The translations under genes were made by a program, and so were the position numbers. From positions 1 through 59,771 of the forward strand of contig JABDBX010000003.1 in assembly GCA_013288445.1 (NCBI GenBank): a stretch of 59,771 nucleotides of DNA. Direction: 5' to 3'. Source of the stretch: Bacteroidota bacterium (GTDB lineage Bacteria; Bacteroidota; Bacteroidia; Chitinophagales; Chitinophagaceae). Position 1 is the first letter of the stretch, and the number at the start of each line of letters is the position of its first letter. The notes beneath the pieces were generated by a model that was given only the letters and a program-made list of their open reading frames with translations, was not told the DNA's origin and searched no databases. Below are positions 36,481-45,790 of this stretch, piece by piece.

Positions 36481-37574
36481 ATTGACTTTACTATCCTCCC
36501 TGCTGCCTGCCCATCGCCATAAGGGTTAGATTTCATGGCCATGGCTTCGTAGGCTTCGTGGTTAGTAAGCAGTGTTATAGCTTCGGTATAAATGAGCTCG
36601 GGGTCGCTACCCACTTTCAGCACCGTGCCGGCGTCAATCGCTTCCGGGCGCTCAGAGGTGTCGCGTAGCAGTAATACGGGCTTGCCCAGCGAGGGCGCTT
36701 CTTCCTGCACGCCGCCGCTGTCTGTGAGTATGAGAAATGCATTGTTTAGCAGCCATAAAAACTCAGGGTATGCGAACGGTGGCACGAGATGAATCAATGG
36801 CTGACCACCCAGCAATTCATGCACCATGTCTTTTACATTGGGGTTCAGGTGTACCGGGAATATCACCGGCACCCCAGTTTCGTCCACTATCCTTTTTATT
36901 GCGAGGCAAATATTGCGGACACCCTCGCCGTGATTCTCCCGCCTGTGCATAGTGACGAGGATGAAGTTCTTTATATCCTGTAGCTTATGCTCTGCTATGC
37001 CTTGCGGTATTGCACGGGCTATTTTCTTTAGTCCCAGGAAGAGTGCATCGATAACCGTGTTGCCCGTCACCAGCATATTTTCTGCGGGCACCCCTTCCCT
37101 CAAAAGGTTTTGCCGCGCATGTTCGGTTGGCGGATAATGAAAGTCGGCAATGCGGGTGGTCATGGTCCTGTTCAGTTCCTCCGGGAAGGGGGAGAACTTA
37201 TTATAGGTGCGCAGTCCGGCTTCTACATGCACCACTTTAATTTTGCAATAGTAAGCAGCCAGCGATGCAGCAAAGGTGGTGGTGGTATCTCCTTGCACCA
37301 CCACTACATCCGGGCGCTGTTCTAACAGCAACTCGCTTATTTTAACCAGTAGCTTGGCGGTGAGGCCCGATAGTTGCTGGTTTTCCTCCATCACGTCCAG
37401 CATAAAATGTACCGGTATTCTGAAGAAATCAACTACCTGTTGCAGCATCTCTTTGTGCTGCCCGGTAGAACACACAAGTGTGTTGAAATTTTTATCGGCA
37501 ATGAGTGCGTCTATAACCGGGGCCAGTTTTATAGCCTCGGGGCGTGTACCAAAAAATACGATCACTTTTTTCAT
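36447..37574 (-). CDS. wecB: UDP-N-acetylglucosamine 2-epimerase
   Basis: Converts UDP-GlcNAc to UDP-ManNAc for surface polysaccharides. The N-terminus KKVIVFFGTRPEAIKLAPV and motifs VQGDTTT, HVEAGLRT, TMHRREN and LTDSGGVQEEA are diagnostic. The ATG at 37574 overlaps the TGA of the upstream gene by one base. The last residues (SMTSPRPSPRRG) come from a palindromic dispersed repeat, the same type as flanks the DUF559 insert in leuS, so the original C-terminus has been replaced or extended. Confidence 0.97.
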   Translation of the reverse strand: MKKVIVFFGTRPEAIKLAPVIDALIADKNFNTLVCSTGQHKEMLQQVVDFFRIPVHFMLDVMEENQQLSGLTAKLLVKISELLLEQRPDVVVVQGDTTTTFAASLAAYYCKIKVVHVEAGLRTYNKFSPFPEELNRTMTTRIADFHYPPTEHARQNLLREGVPAENMLVTGNTVIDALFLGLKKIARAIPQGIAEHKLQDIKNFILVTMHRRENHGEGVRNICLAIKRIVDETGVPVIFPVHLNPNVKDMVHELLGGQPLIHLVPPFAYPEFLWLLNNAFLILTDSGGVQEEAPSLGKPVLLLRDTSERPEAIDAGTVLKVGSDPELIYTEAITLLTNHEAYEAMAMKSNPYGDGQAAGRIVKSMTSPRPSPRRG

Positions 37575-39022
37575 CACAGGTCGCCTTTTATTACCGGTAT
37601 CTTTTCTACCGTGTTCGTTTTATACAGCGTAAAGTTCGGGTCATTTGGGTTAAGCTCATAATCTATTTTATACCTCCCGGGCAGAAATGCCTGCACTAAA
37701 AATGCATCGCGCCAGCGGGGCACTCCCATCCGGGTTACATTATCGCGCAATATTTCCGTTGCAACCTGGTGGTGATTGTATTGCACATCTGGTCGTACCC
37801 TGTTGGCTAAAACAAAAAACAACAAAGTGGGTACAATTATAAATGCAGGGATAGCCGCCTTAATAAACTGGTTAATGCTGGGGCTATTGCATACAACATA
37901 CATAGTGTATGCCATAAACAGGCAGCTAAAGGGGATGCAAAAAGAGTAGTACCTAAAGTAAAGAGCGGTATAATGTCCCGACTTAATACTTAAAAAAGCA
38001 AGGAACAGCGTACCGCTTCCCCCCAGCAGCAACAGTAATTGCAGGTTTCTTTTCTTCACCTTATCGGCTGTTGCTTTTACAGCAAAAAGGTACAATGCAA
38101 TGACGAACAGAAAGGAAATGACGTAAACCACCTTATTGTCAACGAATGCCGGGAACATGGCCTTGAAATTGAGGTCGGTAAACTTCAGGCTGCGAAAGAA
38201 TACTTCCGGTAAGTTGAACCCCGCATTCATATTCTTTGCCTGTATCTCGTGGTTTTGCATGCCCATAGTTTGCAACCCTGAGTATGCAAAATAAAAGAAC
38301 GCCCCCAATATGCATATAGGCAAGATCAGCGCTCCAATATTTCTCCATGAGAGTAATCTTCCTCTTTGGGCATAAAGAATTGCCGCCAGGAAAACGAGTA
38401 TTACGTAAACGCTTAGAAAGTGAGACAATATAGCCGCAACCGAAAACATACCGGTAAGAAAGAGGTGGAAAGGCCTGGGGTTTTGATAGGTAAATTTGTA
38501 AAAATAAATAGCGGCCAGTATCACAAACGCTACGCCCATTGTGTAGCCGCGTATTTCGTGGGCCATGCCCATAAACACATTATCGGCAGCAAATAACAGT
38601 ATTGCTAAGGCGGTAAAAATGCTGTTCCCGAACAGCAAGGTGCATAGTGCGAAGAACGCTATCAAGGCCACTATGCCACATGCCTGGGTAAACAATGTAT
38701 AGATGGTAAGTGTATTGCCGAACAAGCCTGTGAACCAGTGCAGCCCGATGTTGTATAAAAAGCCGTTACCGTTGTCAACTACTGTTGCATTAAACACATT
38801 CTTTGGCGTATTCAGATCGTTGAGGGTGGCAGAGTTGATCGCAGTAGCATTTGCAAATTGTGCAGGCGTCTCGTGGCTTATGCCCTTACTGCAAAGAATG
38901 GAAACCGTTTCATCGTACCATATTTCTTTTCTCAGTGGTAAAACCAGCGTAATGACGATAGCCACCAGGAGGCAAAAAATATTCGCTTTTTTAGCTGATG
39001 CTATATTCGCAATATCGGGCAT
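37574..39022 (-). CDS. GT-C (GT39/ArnT-like) membrane glycosyltransferase
   Basis: 482 residues with about eleven membrane segments. The first periplasmic loop begins KEIWYDETVSI, where the Asp-Glu pair is the catalytic signature of the PMT/ArnT family using polyprenyl-phosphate sugars. The gene lies between the GT2 gene (2-nt gap) and wecB (1-nt overlap), a three-gene operon; the GT2 product may make the lipid-linked sugar donor. Confidence 0.85.
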   Translation of the reverse strand: MPDIANIASAKKANIFCLLVAIVITLVLPLRKEIWYDETVSILCSKGISHETPAQFANATAINSATLNDLNTPKNVFNATVVDNGNGFLYNIGLHWFTGLFGNTLTIYTLFTQACGIVALIAFFALCTLLFGNSIFTALAILLFAADNVFMGMAHEIRGYTMGVAFVILAAIYFYKFTYQNPRPFHLFLTGMFSVAAILSHFLSVYVILVFLAAILYAQRGRLLSWRNIGALILPICILGAFFYFAYSGLQTMGMQNHEIQAKNMNAGFNLPEVFFRSLKFTDLNFKAMFPAFVDNKVVYVISFLFVIALYLFAVKATADKVKKRNLQLLLLLGGSGTLFLAFLSIKSGHYTALYFRYYSFCIPFSCLFMAYTMYVVCNSPSINQFIKAAIPAFIIVPTLLFFVLANRVRPDVQYNHHQVATEILRDNVTRMGVPRWRDAFLVQAFLPGRYKIDYELNPNDPNFTLYKTNTVEKIPVIKGDL

Positions 39023-39024
39023 TG

Positions 39025-39771
39025 CTACGGATTTAATTTACCTCTTTTGTAATCAAGCAGCAGCCTCAAAGTTTGCTTCATTGTTTTTTGCACATTCATC
39101 TTTGACTCTCCCTGTTTCAGGTCGTAGCGCAGTATCATGGGTATTTCATTAAGAGTGGCACTCTGCCCGGCCACCTTCAGCAATATCTCTACCATGCAGC
39201 CAAAGCCCTTTTGCGTTATGAATTTATCCCCATACACCGAGATCGTCTTTCTGAGCATATCCACCCGGTATGCCCGGAAGCCACAGGTATAATCACGGAT
39301 ACCTTCGAAGCCCACTAAGACACGGAATAAGAAACCGGCGGCCCAGCTAAAAAAAGTCCTTGATCGCTTTAATCCCTTTATCCGTGCGCCGGGCTGGTAG
39401 CGCGATGCTATTACAAGGTCGCTCCCCTCTGCCACCTGTTGGGCCATTCGTTGTATCAGGAATGGGTTCTGGCTATCGTCTGCGTCAAGTGTTATTACTA
39501 TATCGGTGTCTTTCAGTCCGTGTATTGCTTTGCGCATCCCGGAATCTATTGCATAAGCCAGTCCGCTGTTTGGCTGGATGTCCAATACTTCAATCTGTAT
39601 ATCCGCTTTGAAGTTCCGCGCAACGGCAAGCGTATTATCCACACTCCCATCATTTACTACCAGCACGCTTGCATCCCACTTGTAATGGTTATAGGCGTCA
39701 TTTATTTTCTGTAGTAATGGCGGCAATGATTCTTCCTCATTGTATGCAGGTAATACTATGGTTATATGCAT
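39025..39771 (-). CDS. GT2 glycosyltransferase, dolichyl-phosphate mannose synthase-like
   Basis: A 248-residue GT-A enzyme: ITIVLPAYNEEESL, VVNDGSVDNT and the metal-binding TLDADDSQNP. The layout fits polyprenyl-phosphate sugar synthases, which load a sugar on undecaprenyl phosphate at the cytoplasmic face. It heads the operon with the GT-C gene, which probably uses the product. Confidence 0.9.
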   Translation of the reverse strand: MHITIVLPAYNEEESLPPLLQKINDAYNHYKWDASVLVVNDGSVDNTLAVARNFKADIQIEVLDIQPNSGLAYAIDSGMRKAIHGLKDTDIVITLDADDSQNPFLIQRMAQQVAEGSDLVIASRYQPGARIKGLKRSRTFFSWAAGFLFRVLVGFEGIRDYTCGFRAYRVDMLRKTISVYGDKFITQKGFGCMVEILLKVAGQSATLNEIPMILRYDLKQGESKMNVQKTMKQTLRLLLDYKRGKLNP

Positions 39772-39835
39772 ATAGTACCGCGAAAGTAATTTATTTTAGT
39801 GACGTTGATAAAAGCTATTTCCCTAAAAACTCAAG

Positions 39836-39863
39836 AGCCCTCCCGCAGGAATGCAGGAAGGCT
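39836..39863 (-). terminator. Hairpin terminator downstream of the DUF4402 gene
   Basis: On the minus strand AGCCTTCCTGCA pairs fully with TGCGGGAGGGCT (two wobbles) around a 4-nt loop, followed after five bases by a run of five T residues. Confidence 0.6.
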
Positions 39864-39919
39864 TTGTTTAACTCAACAAACGAGTTTAATGAGCTTGAAT
39901 ATGGTGATAATGATATTGA

Positions 39920-40429
39920 TTAGTTGTAGTTAACAGTTATTGGAACTGCCGTAGAATTGGTGTAAGCGTTTGGAGCCTGTGCAGCAGATACTGTAAGTGT
40001 AGCGCCTACGGTAAGTGTCTGTGTGCCGCCTGCGCTCAATGTACCGGTAGCTGATGGTGTGCTGGTGAAAGTGCCCATGCTCATAGTGTGAGAAGAACCA
40101 TCAGACAATGTAGCTGTAGAAGGTAAAGTGATAGCGTAAGTATATGCTGCTGTACCAGATACGGTAAAGTTAGCTGCTGCTACAGTACCCTGAGTTGCTG
40201 GAAGGGTAACGCCACCGGTTGCAGAACGTGTGCTGGCTGGGGCAAGAACTACTGTACCGCCTGAGGAAGGAGAAACTGCGATGTTACCGAAGTTCATGTT
40301 GGTAACTAAAGCAATAGTGATCGGTGTGATGATCGTTGCTGAGGCAGATGCTGTTGCTGTTGCCTGGGCGAAAGAGTTGTTAACTGAACAACCGAGGATC
40401 ATTGTGGATGCTTTGCTCATTTTCGGCAT
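39920..40429 (-). CDS. DUF4402 surface protein, 5' end replaced at an element junction
   Basis: The mature part (ATATASATIITPITIALV, NFGNIAVSPSSGGTVVLAP, ending AVPITVNYN) is a DUF4402 fimbria-like beta protein. The expected positively charged signal-peptide start is missing. Instead the frame runs into the 3' end of the serine recombinase gene, overlapping it by 50 nt on the same strand; only the tail of the hydrophobic core and the SFAQ cleavage site remain. This indicates that an element integrated inside the signal-peptide region. Expression would depend on element-derived transcription. Confidence 0.75.
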   Translation of the reverse strand: MPKMSKASTMILGCSVNNSFAQATATASASATIITPITIALVTNMNFGNIAVSPSSGGTVVLAPASTRSATGGVTLPATQGTVAAANFTVSGTAAYTYAITLPSTATLSDGSSHTMSMGTFTSTPSATGTLSAGGTQTLTVGATLTVSAAQAPNAYTNSTAVPITVNYN

Positions 40430-41879
40430 TTTGGAAATAGGACGGGTGGTATCGGAATCCGATCACCACCTCATCACCAGCAAGGGTTATCTTGCTGGTG
40501 TTACGCTCGACAAAGCTGCGTTTAGCGGCTTTGTCGAGCGTACTCCATCTCTCATACATTGTTTGCGCCTCCTGTTTAACACTGTCCCCGTTGAGGTGCT
40601 CGATTTTCAAAAGGTCAATTTCTGATTCAATTTTCGGTATGCTGTTCTCTATCTGCCGCAGTTGCAGGTCAAGAGGGGTGTAGTAGCTCCCGAACCTATC
40701 TTTTGGAATTTGCCCCGCCATATACAATTCCATTTTCATATCCATTTCCGCCTGAATCCGTTTTTTCTCGTTCTGAAACCCGGCAAGGATCGTTTCCTTT
40801 TCCGAAATTTCGTGTTTTGTTTTTGAAAGAAAATTGTCAAAATGCGAATCGGTCAAAAGATATATTTTCAATTGGGAAAAATATATGTCCTCCATGTCCG
40901 AGGTGTCAATTTTTGTTTTTCTACATTTGACGCACTTGTACTTTCCGCCGTCCGGGTGGTGGTACATCTTTCCGCCACAGCCGCAATACAGCAAACCGGA
41001 AAAAAGTTGGGTTACGGTTTTGGTCTGGCGTTTCAGTTTTTCTCCTTGCTCACGTAAAAATGCGTTGCACGCCTCCCACAATTCCTCCGATACAATGGCC
41101 GGGCAGGTAAGGTACACCCATTCGCTCTCCGGCTTTATGATGGACGTTTTACCACGCCCCGGACTTTTGCTGTAGTTAGCTACCCGGATACCTTTTGCCG
41201 TACTGTCGCGCAACAGCCAATCTACGGTCGAATCGCTAAAGAGGACATTGTTCCGGGTACGGTAGCCCATTTCGTTGAGTTTCCGGGCTACGACCTTCTT
41301 CTTTTTGCATTCGGCAAATAGCTGGAACATAAGTTTGCGCACGGCGGCTTCGCTTGGCTTAATGACCAGTTCTTTGTTTTTCCACTCGTAGCCATATGGG
41401 GCAACTCCGCCAAGCGGTTTGCCCATTTTCGCCCGTATAGGCACCGATGCGGCCACACGCTCCGCGATCTCTGCCCGTTCCCATTCGGCCATTGCAGCGA
41501 TAATGGTGAAGAATAGCCGCCCTGACGGGCTGCTGGTGTCTATGTTCTCCGCAAGGGAGATCATGTCTGCTCCTGCTTTCCGAAACATCTCGGAGAACTC
41601 TAACAGTTCCTTTGTATTTCTGGCTAACCGGGCCAGCTTTGAGAACACGAGGGCATTGATATGTCCATTGTGAATATCCCGGAGCATTCTTTTTGTTTCC
41701 GGCTGCTCCATGACGGTTTTGCCGGAAATGGCATCAAGGCGATATACCTCTACGATCTCCCAACCTTTGGCCTCGGCATAATACCGCGCCCGTTGCTCGT
41801 GGTGTTCCGGGCTTTCGTCCTTAACCTGAAATTCGGTAGATACCCGTATCCAAATGCCGATCCGCTTTTTCTGTTCCAT
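40380..41879 (-). CDS. Large serine recombinase (element integrase)
   Basis: A 499-residue protein with an N-terminal resolvase domain: IWIRVSTEFQ with the nucleophilic Ser, FSKLARLARN and AEWERAEIAERV. A recombinase domain follows (AVRKLMFQLF), then a zinc ribbon (CGCGGKMYHHPDGGKYKCVKC), a coiled coil and a basic tail. It should integrate and excise the element by cutting short attachment sites. Its 3' end lies at the DUF4402 junction, as expected for an integrase next to attL. The last residues may therefore be encoded by host DNA. Confidence 0.93.
   Translation of the reverse strand: MEQKKRIGIWIRVSTEFQVKDESPEHHEQRARYYAEAKGWEIVEVYRLDAISGKTVMEQPETKRMLRDIHNGHINALVFSKLARLARNTKELLEFSEMFRKAGADMISLAENIDTSSPSGRLFFTIIAAMAEWERAEIAERVAASVPIRAKMGKPLGGVAPYGYEWKNKELVIKPSEAAVRKLMFQLFAECKKKKVVARKLNEMGYRTRNNVLFSDSTVDWLLRDSTAKGIRVANYSKSPGRGKTSIIKPESEWVYLTCPAIVSEELWEACNAFLREQGEKLKRQTKTVTQLFSGLLYCGCGGKMYHHPDGGKYKCVKCRKTKIDTSDMEDIYFSQLKIYLLTDSHFDNFLSKTKHEISEKETILAGFQNEKKRIQAEMDMKMELYMAGQIPKDRFGSYYTPLDLQLRQIENSIPKIESEIDLLKIEHLNGDSVKQEAQTMYERWSTLDKAAKRSFVERNTSKITLAGDEVVIGFRYHPSYFQNAENEQSIHNDPRLFS
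40385..40440. other. Probable left attachment junction (attL)
   Basis: The last codons of the serine recombinase and the truncated start of the DUF4402 gene share this stretch. The exact crossover cannot be placed without the empty site. No matching 5' fragment of the DUF4402 gene was found by eye elsewhere in the window. Confidence 0.5.
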
Positions 41880-41925
41880 GTGTATTAAATTTTCAATGTG
41901 AAGTTAAACAAATGATTTTTATTTT

Positions 41926-41940
41926 ACTTACACAGTAAGT
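41926..41940. promoter_or_regulatory. Inverted repeat upstream of the recombinase
   Basis: ACTTAC and GTAAGT face each other across ACA, 47 nt before the recombinase start. It may be an operator or a site bound by the recombinase; nothing further supports either. Confidence 0.4.
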
Positions 41941-42043
41941 GTTTTTGGGGTGTGGAATATAGGGAGATGAAAATAGCATTTATAGTAATTTGAAATTAGT
42001 ACATTTGATATGGTATTTGGCCAACATTTAATTTCTAAATATC

Positions 42044-42970
42044 ATGTCATTCATTCAATCAGGTACAGAAAGTGGCTTTAACGATGGGGGCAGGAATCGA
42101 CCAAGCCAAGAAGAACAGAATAAAACTGTAAGGCAGGTCGTTCGGGTAGGCATAGGGCTTTTTATTGTGTATTCCCTCGTGTTTACCGATAGGACTGTTG
42201 CATCGGCCTTTGGCTGCCTCCTTATAGCCATTGTCGCATTACTGGAAAACCTTGATTTGCTCAAACCGACCGAAACGATTTTTAACAAATATGCACCTGA
42301 ATCGTTCAAGATCGGCTTTGGCGCTATGGCCGCATGTGTCCTTTTTACAGGCATGTGGGTGTCAGATATGAGTAGTACAGCCGAGTTCAGTTTTCAATCA
42401 GCCATACCGATTTCAGCCTGTCTTTTTAGCATTAAGGTTATCTTTTATCTCATATCTAACGTTCTAAACGACCTTGCGCGGTTTATCAATATCGCTGTTG
42501 CTGTTGTTCTTTGGTTGTTAATTGCCTTTGCCCCGGCTCCATTTAATGATCCGAAAACGCCGGAAGTTCAGCCGGAGACTTACACTAAGATAGATACCAG
42601 TACCCATAAAGAAGATGAGGATGGCGATGATGATGATAACGACGATAAAGATGAGGATAAGAAGGATAGGCAAATTACCGTAATTGTTAAGGATACTTAT
42701 GGAAGTTACCTTGCTAATATTCCTGTTGTGCTAAAAATCGGGTACGGAATGAAAAACGACACACTAATTGCAAATGATGTTGTGAATAAATCAACGGATC
42801 AAAACGGTAAAGCGGTATTCACTGAATTTCCAGAACACAGAGCCGGAGAAGTAATCACGATTGATGCCATTCCTCAAAATACGTATCTGCCCGACCATCA
42901 GGAATTGTCTTTGCGAGACGGTGAAAAAAAGCCTGTTATTTTCACTTTGAGGCCGACCCCTACTCAATAG
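42044..42970 (+). CDS. Membrane protein with acidic linker and C-terminal beta domain
   Basis: 308 residues. About four membrane segments (residues 30-170) are followed by a very acidic linker (EDEDGDDDDNDDKDEDKK). A C-terminal domain then resembles a carboxypeptidase-regulatory or Ig-like fold (VIVKDTYGSYLANIPVVLKI, DQNGKAVFTEFPEH). Topology suggests a membrane-tethered beta domain. It lies alone, divergent from the integrase. No family name can be given. Confidence 0.7.
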   Translation: MSFIQSGTESGFNDGGRNRPSQEEQNKTVRQVVRVGIGLFIVYSLVFTDRTVASAFGCLLIAIVALLENLDLLKPTETIFNKYAPESFKIGFGAMAACVLFTGMWVSDMSSTAEFSFQSAIPISACLFSIKVIFYLISNVLNDLARFINIAVAVVLWLLIAFAPAPFNDPKTPEVQPETYTKIDTSTHKEDEDGDDDDNDDKDEDKKDRQITVIVKDTYGSYLANIPVVLKIGYGMKNDTLIANDVVNKSTDQNGKAVFTEFPEHRAGEVITIDAIPQNTYLPDHQELSLRDGEKKPVIFTLRPTPTQ

Positions 42971-43104
42971 ATATTCTATTACGTATCAAACCGTACTGTG
43001 AACACTCTTTTATCACTTGCCATATATTAGAAGGAAGGAACTATCCTTTATGGTAAACGCCATCTAAAACCAGCAGATTTGACACTGCATGTTATTTGTT
43101 GTCT

Positions 43105-43142
43105 ATATGCAGTTACTACTTGCATATGCAGTTAATAACTGC
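43105..43142. promoter_or_regulatory. Direct repeats with an inverted repeat upstream of the 43.2-kb operon
   Basis: ATATGCAGTTA occurs at 43105-43115 and 43124-43134, a 19-bp period. The second copy overlaps the palindrome GCAGTT-AAT-AACTGC (43128-43142). It could be the operator for the HTH regulators downstream, or recombinase binding sites. Confidence 0.55.
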
Positions 43143-43203
43143 TATACTCTGAACATAATTATCAAGGGCGAAGATGCCGGCGTATAGTCTAATGAAGTAG
43201 AAT

Positions 43204-43632
43204 ATGAAGATACAACCAACACACGATTACACAGGGTATGGCTGGGAAGGTGAGGCATACCAGCAAACAAAAGCTCTCTCGACCGTAGAGATTGCTAAGA
43301 AAATAAAGAAAGAGGTTGGTAGTCAATATCCAAAAGTTAAGGTTTCAATTCGCACTCGCTACGGCACCTGCACTTCGGCTATTGATCTTAAAGTGCTTGA
43401 TTTTGGATTTGACCCTTTGACGGAACAATACAAAACATATGCACAAAGTGATAAGTCGGTATCGTTCCGGGCATGGTGCAACAACATGGGTTTGCCTGAC
43501 ATGAGATATACCAAAGAAGCAACTGTAATCCTAAAGGAAATAGAATCTATTGGAAACAGCTACAGGTATATGGATACAGATGGTCAGATTGATTATTTCG
43601 ACACCAACTTCTACTTTTTCGTAAGCTGTTAA
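43204..43632 (+). CDS. LPD29-like domain protein
   Basis: 142 residues. The segment LSTVEIAKKIKKEVGSQYP followed by VKVSIRTRYG resembles the LPD29 domain found in polyvalent proteins and stand-alone proteins of phages and conjugative elements. Its function is unknown. The next gene (HTH) begins 7 nt later. Confidence 0.6.
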   Translation: MKIQPTHDYTGYGWEGEAYQQTKALSTVEIAKKIKKEVGSQYPKVKVSIRTRYGTCTSAIDLKVLDFGFDPLTEQYKTYAQSDKSVSFRAWCNNMGLPDMRYTKEATVILKEIESIGNSYRYMDTDGQIDYFDTNFYFFVSC

Positions 43633-43639
43633 GTGTGGT

Positions 43640-43831
43640 ATGATACTGGCACTTATGAAGGCCAGTATAAATAAATACGAGATTGCAAAAAAATTGGGCA
43701 TAAAGCATCAATCCGTGTACGCATGGTTTTCTGGCAAAACATCCCCTTCTATGAAACACCTCATTTCTCTTTCTAAGGTGCTTGGTATATCTGTAGAAGA
43801 AACAATAATGCTCTTGAAAAAAGGAAAGTAG
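43640..43831 (+). CDS. Small XRE-type HTH regulator
   Basis: 63 residues forming essentially one helix-turn-helix (NKYEIAKKLGIKHQSVYAWF, then ISLSKVLGISVEE). It probably regulates this operon through the repeats at 43105-43142. Confidence 0.75.
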   Translation: MILALMKASINKYEIAKKLGIKHQSVYAWFSGKTSPSMKHLISLSKVLGISVEETIMLLKKGK

Positions 43832-43917
43832 ATACTATTTGCCGTAAAGACAACCCTCTTATTTTTTTGTGAACAATCGTTCAAAATGCTGGTATAAGGC
43901 TATTGCCGAAGTACCTA

Positions 43918-44160
43918 ATGCATGAGAATGAGAAAAATATTGAAAGCAATCCTATTCCGCAAAATTCCAGCACTATTGTAGATTCCTCCGGCAGCACAGC
44001 CGATAATGGTAAAAAATCAAAGTTCACTTTTGAAGAACGGCAACGGCTGTTAGGGTTCTTCTCCATACTCCTCAAAGTGGATAAGCGTATAAATCCCGAC
44101 TATTATAAGCCTAAACAAAATAACGACAATGAAAGCGATACGACTGGCGCGGGTATCTGA
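43918..44160 (+). CDS. Small protein coupled to the second serine recombinase
   Basis: 80 residues from the ATG at 43918 (the ORF track uses a TTG five codons earlier). The N-terminal half is disordered and Ser/Asn-rich; the C-terminal half (FTFEERQRLLGFFSILLKVD) could form helices. It overlaps the recombinase start by 32 nt, which suggests translational coupling. Function not recognised. Confidence 0.55.
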   Translation: MHENEKNIESNPIPQNSSTIVDSSGSTADNGKKSKFTFEERQRLLGFFSILLKVDKRINPDYYKPKQNNDNESDTTGAGI

Positions 44161-45694
44161 TAAAAAGCAAGATTCCAATGAGGCGCAGGTCGTGCGTATT
44201 TCCGATTACATTAAATACAAAGACCTCACCATTTGGAAAACACATGAGATTGAGGAATCCTCAACCCGAGGGGATAGAACAAAATTTCAAGAAGTTATTA
44301 AGGAAATAAAGCAATCAAAAGAATGTATTGCTTTGGTAGTGGATACCGTTGACCGCTTGCAGCGCAGCTTTAAAGAATCCGTATTACTGGATGATTTGCG
44401 CAAAGCCGGGAAACTGGAAATTCATTTTTACCGTGAGAATCTTGTCATACATAAGAACTCAAATAGTGCAGACCTGCTCCGCTGGGATATGGCGGTTATG
44501 TTTGCACGTAGCTATATACTGCAATTGAGCGACAACGTAAAGCGAAAGTTTGAGCAAATGCGAAGAAATGGTATTTGGGTAGGTAAGGCACCAATTGGTT
44601 ACAAAAACATCGGGGACGAAAAGAACCGGGATATTATACCCGACCCTGAAAAGTCGCACCTTATTCAAAGATTGTTTGAGTTGTATTCCACCGGCTCATA
44701 CTCCATTCAGCTATTGAGCGTTCAAATATCCAAAGAAGGACTGCGTGGCAGTTTAGGTAAGCCGCTCGTGCCGGGCATGGTGTACAACATTCTCAATAAC
44801 CCTTTCTATTACGGAGAAATGCTTACCGCAGGGCAGATATTCCCACACCGATATATGCCGCTCATTTCAAAAGAGCTTTTTGATCTGTGTCAAAAAAGAA
44901 TGAAGGGATGGAATAAAAACCAATTTCAGTATGCCGCAAAGACATTCATCTTTCGCGGTCTGCTTCGCTGTGCCAAATGTGGCTGTGCCATGAGCCCGGA
45001 GATAAAGAAAGGCAAGTATATCTATTATAGCTGCACAACCGCACGTAAGGCTATTTGTAGTAAAAAAATATTTGTACGAGAAGAAGCCCTATTAAAACCG
45101 ATATACAAGGTTTTAGAGGCTTATGAGGGCATTCCGCAGGAAACTATAAACGAGATCATTGATATTATGGCTACGTCGAATGAGCATGAAATTACATTCA
45201 ATGTAGAAGCCATTAAAACACTTCGTGGTGAATACGATGCAATCCAAGTTAAACAAAACAGGCTTACTGACTTGCTTTTGGAAGGTACTGTTACCACGGA
45301 AGTTTACGAAGTGAAATTAAAGGAATTTAAAACCCGCCAGCGGGACATTAACCAACAGATTGAGAACCACACCAGCGCAGACGAAAGCTACCATATCACC
45401 GCAACCAACGTACTCCGGCTGGCTAAAAATGCTCTTGCTTTGTTTAAAAGTTCTGAACCTCTTGAAAAAAGATCATTGCTAAATTTGCTACTTCAGAACT
45501 CGACCGTAAACGGAAAAAACCTTGAATTTACCTTGCGATCTCCATTCAATACCATCTATGATATTGCAATTCACTCTACGGGGCGGGGCGCACTGGATAC
45601 GTTTAGAACTCTCGACTGGAAACACATAAAGGCCGACTTAGATAAATATAATAGCGAACAGGTCTCACAAGACTTGTTAAAAATAGCATGTTAA
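44129..45694 (+). CDS. Second large serine recombinase
   Basis: 521 residues. The resolvase domain has AIRLARVSDKKQD with the nucleophilic Ser in RVSD, followed by VDTVDRLQRS and LRWDMAVMFARSYI. The recombinase domain (APIGYKNIGDEK) and a zinc ribbon (CAKCGCAMSPEIKKGKYIYYSC) precede a coiled coil. It is only distantly similar to the integrase at 40380, so it may serve a nested element, excision or inversion. Facing orientation is opposite to the first recombinase. Confidence 0.93.
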   Translation: MKAIRLARVSDKKQDSNEAQVVRISDYIKYKDLTIWKTHEIEESSTRGDRTKFQEVIKEIKQSKECIALVVDTVDRLQRSFKESVLLDDLRKAGKLEIHFYRENLVIHKNSNSADLLRWDMAVMFARSYILQLSDNVKRKFEQMRRNGIWVGKAPIGYKNIGDEKNRDIIPDPEKSHLIQRLFELYSTGSYSIQLLSVQISKEGLRGSLGKPLVPGMVYNILNNPFYYGEMLTAGQIFPHRYMPLISKELFDLCQKRMKGWNKNQFQYAAKTFIFRGLLRCAKCGCAMSPEIKKGKYIYYSCTTARKAICSKKIFVREEALLKPIYKVLEAYEGIPQETINEIIDIMATSNEHEITFNVEAIKTLRGEYDAIQVKQNRLTDLLLEGTVTTEVYEVKLKEFKTRQRDINQQIENHTSADESYHITATNVLRLAKNALALFKSSEPLEKRSLLNLLLQNSTVNGKNLEFTLRSPFNTIYDIAIHSTGRGALDTFRTLDWKHIKADLDKYNSEQVSQDLLKIAC

Positions 45695-45790
45695 CTAAAC
45701 AGCGTCTTGCTTAGTTCATGTAATTTTATTTATCACAAACCGTAACAATATCCTCCTTAAAAAGTATTTCTGAAAGAATAGACTACACCC

